From: Augochlora pura
Lineage: Eukaryota > Arthropoda > Insecta > Hymenoptera > Halictidae
Length of the DNA: 64,000 nt
Direction: 5' to 3'
NCBI RefSeq assembly: GCF_028453695.1
Contig: NC_135775.1
Span: 6,340,046-6,404,045, forward strand
How positions within the stretch are numbered: position 1 is the first letter of the stretch; each line of letters begins with the position of its first letter. A program made the translations under genes and the position numbers. Of this stretch, positions 25,301-34,300 are shown piece after piece. The notes beneath the pieces were generated by a model. The model made no database searches and was not told the DNA's origin. It saw only the letters and a list, made by a program, of their open reading frames with translations.

Positions 25301-28300
25301 TGTTTCAGCAGAATGTCCAGCATGAGTATGCAACAGGACAGGTTTAGTTCCGCGTTAGTAGTAAATTCCATGTGTCTCGGTGTCGGTTGCAGATCGTCGG
25401 ACAATGGCGTCGACTTTCCCGAATCGTTCTCTACAACTGAACATCATCGCCATCCATTTAATATTCCAACCTTACCTAACACCGTTTACGATTAATAATT
25501 CTTTCGGTATTTTGATATCTACATATAGCGTTTCCGTCTTCGTCCTCCTTCTTAGATCCCTTGGTAGGTTTCTGGCCAGACTCGGAGGAATTCATGGCGC
25601 CCATAACTGCCACACCGTCGCTGAACATCGAAAAGAGTTGGCAAAGTGGAATGCTGATCTCCAACATGGTCAACGTCTGCAACCAGTTCAGCGCTTGCTC
25701 TTGCACCTTCGCGCAGGTGTTGACGAACCGTTTCGCCACGAAATTGTACATCTTCTTTGTGTCGAAGCCTAACGGGCTCATGTCGCGGTCCAGGATTTTG
25801 CTGGAATCAGAATATTCGGTATGATGGTCGTTGAAATTCCCCAATTACAAATCTGGAAATCTTAACACTTTGTAGCATGATTTATTTCATAGCTAACTTT
25901 AGCTACAGATTCTATTATACCTCAAATTTATGATACAAATTTGTAGTAATTAAATTCTATGTATAAAAAAGTATTATAACAAATTTTATTTAGAATTAAT
26001 TTTAATCTAAATTATAATTAAAAAGCTATTCTAATTTACAATTTCTATTTAGGTTTCTATTAAAAGCCTATTAAAATTGACATTTCTTTAAAAATTCAAA
26101 TTAAATTCAAAATAGCAAAAATTCATTATGATTAATATTACTCCTACTTGAAATTAATTAATTTAAATTTCTATTAAAAATCTATTATTCTCTAGCTCTT
26201 CTTCCATTTAGCTCTTAATTTAGCGGATCGTATATGAAATCTTTGTCACGTGTTTAACTCGTTATAGTGCAATTGATTAATTTATTTTAGCTATTTATCT
26301 CTTCATTCACCTCTCGACAATATTATCTACATCGCTTTAAAAATCAAGGCATTTTCTTGCAAGAAATTGGACTTTGTTAAAAAAACATTTCCCTTTATGT
26401 AACAAATATCGAACAAACATACCACAGGATCATCTTCAATTCGTGAAGCTCGTGCTCGGGTACGTCGTTCACCATGGCCTCCATCCAGTGCGGCATCACG
26501 TAGTCCCAGACTTCCGGTGTGATCACTTCGTAAGGTACCAGACAGAAAAGACGGTTCAGTCCGTCTTTAAGATGCGAAGTTCTCGAGGCGAGCGTATCCC
26601 TAAATCATTGTTCAGAATATTTGCTATTATCTAGGCACTTTGCTTTAACACGCATTAAAGTCTCTTTACAGTAGATACGGTCGACAATGATCAGCCCTTC
26701 GGCAGAAATTCTATGAGGTGAAAGTATTATCTTGTCGGGAATTAAAATCTTCTAATTGTAGTTAAGTTATAATATTTAAGTCTTTCTCGGTATAAACAAT
26801 TTTAATGGACTTGGACTATTCAAATTGTCTAGCATTTAAACACAAACTCCATTGATTTATTATTAGTTAGACAGTCGAGAGAACTTGTCGAGATTTTGAG
26901 ACTCTTCTCTACATGAAAAGTCTATCAGCAACAGTGAGTAGATGATTTATATAATTATTGTTGCCATAGTGTACATCGGAGTATTATATAATATAGTAAT
27001 AATAATGACATGATAATATTTATTCATGTATACGGTTAAAAAGCCCTTCGTAATAGAAGAAATAAAAAAAGGAAATATTATATGGCCGTTGCACAAGTAT
27101 AGTAAAAAATCGAATACATACAAATGCAATACAAAACAAGGAGAAACTGGCGCCGTTGAGAAAGAAATGAAAGAAAATGAAGTATGGAAACGAGTTGCAA
27201 AAACAATTGAGAAAATGTTGCCGATAATACGTACCAGTGTCCACCGACGCGAACATAATCCGCAGGATGCGGCAAAAGACACGAAATGAAGACCTCGTAA
27301 TGGGACTTCATCACTTTCGAGAGCCAACCGCAGACGCACTCGGTCTTCAGCTTCTCCAGCGCGCTTTCAGCTTGTCCTGCGAAATTCGACCGCGATTAAA
27401 CCCTACCCCCGATCAAACATATCGTTCGTGGAATCGCATCGAGTTTATCAATTCGCGGAACGATTAGCCAGAACACTCGGCGTCTTCGACGAAACATCGA
27501 ATTTCGTTAACGCGCTCGGAGAATTTCCAACACAGATACAGAAGCGAAGTCTGGGACGACACATCGAGAACAGATGGGGGGGCGTTCACAATGTAGAAGC
27601 TGATCAAAATCTGTGTTTTTGTGTGACGTTGATGGCATGCGGGAAAGTCTGCTCGGACTTCGATTTCGATTCACCGCGCGGTTTTTCTAACACTACGTGG
27701 ATGCATAGAAACCACGCAAGCAAATATCGTCAAACGATTCGACGACCACCGGCCATCGGGGTGGTGGTCGCCCGGCAAATTATCGACGTGGACATTGATC
27801 GAGATTTGGCAGACGCAGATTCTATGCATCGGTTGGCTAGATCAGCCGCGACGCAGACGCACTCTTGTCCCTTGACACAGCAGCTTCTCGGGTAGCTTCC
27901 GGTTTGACCGTGTCGTGTGTTCACAGAGATTCCAGTGGTGTTTTCCAGTCGTGTGTGTGTGACATGTACGCGAGGACGCAGAGGCGTCGTCTTGGCAGAC
28001 AATGTTTAGCGACATTCCGATGATCCGATCGGTCGACCACGGATTTTATAAATAAAACTTTGTCGACCGTAATCTGATCGGTAGATCGTGGATTTTTAAT
28101 ACAGAATAAAAATTGTCACCATAATGATTTCTTTTTACTGCTTTATATTTTTGCGACGAACGCATAAAATCCGCGGTCCGTTGATCAACAGAAAATTCTT
28201 CGAATCGAAAAATATTTAAAGTATTCTTTATTATCTTCAATATATATGAAAAATCTCAAGACTCTATACGAAGTAAAAATGATAATGTTGTAGGATTTAT

Positions 28301-31300
28301 TTGCATGCCTGCGAGCGAATTAAAAATATCGCGGAATTTCCAAATAAAATTACGATTTGTTAAATTATGTTCGAAAACTTCGTAACGAGTCTAACAAGAT
28401 ATTATAGTGCAAAGAATTAATTCTTTAATTAGTGTATTTTATGCGAGAGAAGCTTGGCAATCTCTTGAACATTGAACTCGACGGTAGATGCATCCAAAGA
28501 GCGTTAAATAATTGTTAGTGGATAGAGCGATAGAATCCGAGAAATATATTCAAAAATAGAGTCGACAGAGACTTTGCAATCTCAATCTGCGAAGGTGACG
28601 CCTCCGCGAGAAGCGTTCGGCACAAAGATGGGAGGAGACATCGATTACACTGATTCACTGATACCATGTACAAGGACACCGAGAGAATTTCGAGAGAACA
28701 ATGGGGCGACACAGAAGCTGGTCGAAACAATGTCGAACAGGGGTAGGGGGGCCACAGTGAAGCTTGGAGAAACACCGATCACACGAAAGCACGAACACGT
28801 ATACATGAATGTTTTTTTTTACCCACGAGTCTTACAGTGAAGTTCGTTCGTTATTTGTGTCTCGTTGTTCCGGGCGAACGCCGCTTTGCCACTCGGAATA
28901 TATCTCTGTGTACCGTTATGGAACGATTGATCTTTCGTTAGGACTCGCAAGCTCGAAGGCAAAGGGAGCTCGACAGAAGAGAACCAATGAACGAACGCGT
29001 CTTCAGGGTGTCGTAAAAGTTGTATGGTCCACTTGAATGTGCCTACGATCGCGGCCAGAGACTACCTACGTCTAGTGATGGGTTGGCGACGCTCCGAGCC
29101 GCTTCGACGATCTGTACAAGCTAACATTTTTATAAATACGGAGCTTCTGTAATTTTGTGATTAATTGGATGCTCCGAAGATGGAATCGCGTGAAACATCC
29201 ATGAGAATTTTAACGATCGAGATGGCCTGGTCTTGGAGACGTTCGGCTCGTCGAAACGATTCGAAGTTTCGACTGGTTTCGCCCATCACTACCTACGTCT
29301 TCTACGTCTACGTCATAAGTGTATATATGCGAAGTGTTAAATTACCAACAGAAAAGATAAGGTGCATAAGGCTTTTTTTAGTACCATCGAATGAGTAGGC
29401 AGTAACATGAAACCAATGAAATAGCATTGACAATAAACGCCCGAGAATATCGACGGATGTGTCCTGGTTCGGGGTGCAAAGCCCCACCAGCAGCCAGACG
29501 CCGAATCTGCCGAGCAGCTGCCGCTCCTCCAAGCTGGACGGGTCGTTCTGGACACCGCCGCTCCCGGAGCCGCTACCGGTGCTTCCTGGGAATCCTGTGC
29601 TGCCCTTATTAGTACTTATTTCCGAGTTGTCTCGGTTATTATCCATACTTAGCGGTTCAGCCTCCTTAAGCAGGCTGCAATGGAAAGAGGAACGCGTTTA
29701 GTGACAGCGAAACGCGCGATCGGAGCTCGCGTCCGTCTATGGTCGGCGAAATGTTGCAATCCTCAAATGACCGGAGCTTCGAAAAGATGCTCGACAATTT
29801 CATCGGCGAGATCGACATTCTCTGTGATTGGTTCGCTTGAAATCGTTAAACGTGTTCAGTTTCTTCGAACAAATTCTCGTTTTGTACATCGGGCGTACGC
29901 CACGCCCACTTTACTAGATGGGCGAAGACTCTTGAACGATTCGTTCGAATTTGGCTTAAATCTTTCGTCAGAAACAAAAGTGAAATTCATAGCATTTTAT
30001 CATTACTGTTTTATATAACCAAACTTTTCTGTATAGGTTAAGCTTATACCACGCCCACTTTGATAAGTGGGGGAGCTTCTGAAAGAATTTATCGACAAGT
30101 TTCAATTTTGCATCAGGGAATGTGTAAGATAAAATTCACAGCATCAAATCTCTGTTGCTTTATTAAACCGTTTTTTATCCCGCCCATTAATTACACACCA
30201 CGCCCCTTTCTGCTACGGTATGGAGCCTTTCCAATGATATATCAGAAATAATCTGATTTCACGTCAAGTATTTTTCTTTATTTCTAGTAACAAAATTCTT
30301 GTGCTAGGAAAAAGATAAATTAAAGATGTAATGATCTCTGTTGCATCGTTGAGTCGAGCTTTTCCCCGCCCATTAAGTAGTCACCACGCCCACTTAACTA
30401 TGCAGGTACTTTCTCGACGATTTATCAAAAATTCTGATTTAACTGTTGCATGATGAAATATATCAAATAATTTTGACGGTACTTGTTCTTTTACTTCTGT
30501 CAACTTTTTCTCCGCCCATTTGACATAAGTTCCACCCACTTGTGCGAAAGAGAGCATTCCTCGAACAACTCGAACATTGTATTTTGACATTGCTTGTTGG
30601 TTATTTCCCTAACTTTGTTTCGCCCATGTAGCACTTACTTGCGATCTTCCGAATGCAATGAATTTTTCAATACTTCCATTAACAATTTCAAGCGGACTGA
30701 TTGTTATAAATACATCGAACGTCGAAGAACCATAGCTTCCACGTTCAATGACTATGTTTGAATCCCTTCGCGATCGCCTCGATCCTTCAACAAAGTATCA
30801 TTAAATCTCAGAACATCGAGTTTACTTGATCGCAAAGAAATACAACGAAAACTACTTTTGTCAATCGACGACAATGTCGATCAACGATTCGGACATGTTT
30901 CTCGAAATGTTGACGGACTAGTTAGATCTAGATCGACCACGTAGCGGACTCAATCTCAGATCGCGATCATCCTAGCTCGTATATCGGCATATTTACATCG
31001 ATGAAGAGAAAACTTTTGAAAGATCCACGATTGATCGGCAGCCAATTGATAGTTGGAACATCGATTCATTGATTTCTGGGTTCTAACTACTCTGTTCATG
31101 CTAGTTGCAATATAGAAGACTACCAAATGCAAATCGAGGTGTGAAGAAAGTGTATCTCATTGTTATATTGTAAACTGAAAAGTCTATCATCGGACTGAAA
31201 TCTCTTTCTATGGAAACGAAATCAATCGGAAAATAAGGAGGAAACCTAATATTCGATTATGGACAATTTTTAATCTAATAAAATAGTGTGATCAGGTTGC

Positions 31301-34300
31301 TGCACAAATTACGTCTGCTTTTACTTGATTAAAAATGGTGTCAGTATAATTTTTCTTTGGCAAATCGTTAAGAAAGTAAATAATATTTGGGAGCACGTAT
31401 AATTACTTTTAATTGAATTATTTTTTTATTGTTTCTTTTATTCTCGTACTTTGATTTTACTTTACGCTTAACTTTTCCAAGAAAATATTAAACTTGTTAA
31501 TCCATCTACCGTTCCAAACGTTTACATATTTCCGTCATAAACGTGTTAATTCCTCGACGATAAGCTATCGCAAATTAAAGGGTAAGATATATCTCCAACG
31601 ATCGAACAATTAATATTCAGCTATCCGATTGGGGGCATGTAATATTCGCAGCAACTGGATCGGCAAAATCAGGTCGGGGCGTCCCGTTAAAATTGTGTTT
31701 CTGTGCATGCAGCGTACCGGTGTGTCTCAGGTAATGGGTATCTATTCAAGCCAGTACCAGGTGGATCTGTTTTTATTTGTGGAACGGTACCAGGTGCTGG
31801 TGTGTTGTATCCAGGACGTGCTACGACGCGCTGTGTCCTCGGTAAGGCGCATTGCAACTTTTAAGGTGCACTTTTCCTATGCTCTACACGCTGGGTGAAT
31901 GCTTCAAAGTCACGTGTGTGTGTCTTACGCCGGCCACTTGGCCAATTCGTGAAAAAAAACTTGCCCGACGCTAGAACCGCCGCGGCGCAAACCTTCCACG
32001 GTTGCGGCCGCCGTCAAATTCTTTCCCCCGCTCGTACGCCTTTATTTAATCATTCCACCGTTTCGTTTAACAACTCCTGCATTCATTTGCATTCGGCTGG
32101 ACGGCACTCTTCCAACGATCCTCGATTCTATCCGAGCACGATCGAGTGGACGGTGCGTTAATTGCACGTTGCACCAGCTGCGCTTGCGATCCGAGTATTT
32201 ACTATTTCTAGCTAGCTAATTGATCTAACTATTTCCTCGTCATCCTTAATCTCATTCTCGTTATTTATTTGCTATTTTACTAGTTTCACTTATTTCATTG
32301 AAATCAATTCTTTTCGAATGAGCTACGTGTTAGGTTGTTCGCAAAGTTCTACTCATATTTCATAGTTTGTATAAAAATTCGTATAAAAGATTAGAAACAA
32401 TCTTTTCGAACAACTTAATATTTTATATCTTCTCTTTCTAATTATTCTAACTAACAAGGGAAGTTCGGCAATCTGAAAATTCCTTTTTGAAATTGTACAG
32501 GTTTTTGGATGTAGCTTCCTTATTTATCTATATATCTATTTTTTAAACTCCAGTATAAAAAGATGGTTGTAATAAAAATTTAATAGCTCTTCACGTTTTC
32601 GAAGGAAATATTATGAAAACGGTAACAAAGTATTGAAATCTAAAAAGACTTTATATCGTTTTAATAACATCTCCTTGAAAAGCGTGAAAACCTATTAAAT
32701 TTCAGTTTGCAGAGCTTCCCTTATGTGCTCTATTCGATTCCTCTAATTCTTCTCTATCGTAATACCGTTTTGCAATCAATTACGTAGCTGATAGAATTTT
32801 CGATAGCAAGTTTCGCGGTGTACTTGGCGGTTCCAGCGTTGGTAGCGTATCGAGACACGCATCAAGAGCAATTTAACTCGTTCAATGCGTTGAAGCAGAA
32901 CGGCTTGTTGTTATCGATCGGAGTCAAAGTTTACGTCGATAGGTCCGACAGGTCAATCAATTTCGGCGAGATCAAATTTTGCGGTCCGTGCGCGCGTCGT
33001 GTCTCGATCGCTCATGGATATTCACAGACAATATTCGGAGCGTTTGATGACCACGCTTAACGAAGGACGGTCCGAGCGACCCGCTCCGATTGAACAAAAC
33101 GAAAAGAAAGACGGGACCGAGAGCGTGCGAACGCCCTCCGTTGAACGTGATCAGAGCATCATGTCTTACCAAGCAGGATGGACCAGCACGAACAAACACG
33201 CAAAGCAACAATGATCCTGCGATCATTTCGTTAGTACGCGGTCATCGTTTCTCTCTCTCTTTCGAGCGTTACTCGTCGATCGATCCTTTTTCAATGATCA
33301 AACAAAAAAGTCAAGAAAAATTCGTTTTGTCTGAAAAAACAGAAACATCCGTTCGCGCTCGTGGAAACACAGGACATGTGTGTGTTTCGCTGTTGCTCGC
33401 GATCCATGGATCGGCGGGAACCGATCGAGCGGCATCAACGTGCGTACGCGTCGTCGGGAAAAAAAACAAACAGATTTCTCGCAGCAGAAAATTCGACATC
33501 GACGAGACCGAAGAGGCAACGAGCTCTCGGCGAATTCTCGAAACTAATTTTTTACAAAATCGAAAGCTAAAGAATCGATTCTCTGTAGTTATTGTGAAAA
33601 ATTGTATCGATCAATTGCAATAATCGATGGACTGCGGATCATGAGATACACTGCGCATCTTCAACAGCGTATACGTGTTCTTTATGCGAATTGATTCGAT
33701 CATGTTTTTAGAATTTTAGAGTTAATTTTAGAGTTCCACTTATTGGTCACAGTATTTAGTTATTAATCAATGATTTAAAGCCGTTTCTCTCGGACCAACG
33801 TTTTCCCAGGTCGTTCACACAATTAAAAAGAAAGGACTCTGTCAATCGACTCGATATTTTAAGTGTGCCTTAAGAACGAGTTCTACTATCATTCAGAGTT
33901 GGACAAAAAGTAATCTGATTAACGACCAACGTTTACAACTTGTTATTTATTACAACTAATCTATAATGATCTATAATAACTAACCTATAATCATTTATAA
34001 TAACCAACCGGTTATAATCGTTAACCGTTAATTAAATTACATTTTTCTAACGTCAGAAGCGCGGAGACCTTTTTGGAGTCCCAGTATACCGCACATAAAA
34101 TCTCTATTTCCATGAACAAAACGACCTGAAAAAAATTACACGATTCAACAAAAGCAGGATAGAAACCCCTGCGAAGCTTCAGTCGAACCAGTCACGTTTT
34201 TCTATTTGTTAAAAATTGGCATGTATTTCGTAAAGAGATGAACTTTTGTTTGAAGAAATCGGCAAGATTATAAATAGGATCCGCGGTCCAGCGAAACTGT

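Noticed and set aside
27428..27895. 155-codon plus-strand frame in unc79 intron 9
   Set aside because: CpG-rich sequence makes chance frames long; no motif, no splice context and no homologue recognised.
33090..33623. 177-codon plus-strand frame in unc79 intron 8
   Set aside because: Basic low-complexity translation in CpG-rich DNA with competing frames on both strands; no recognisable domain.
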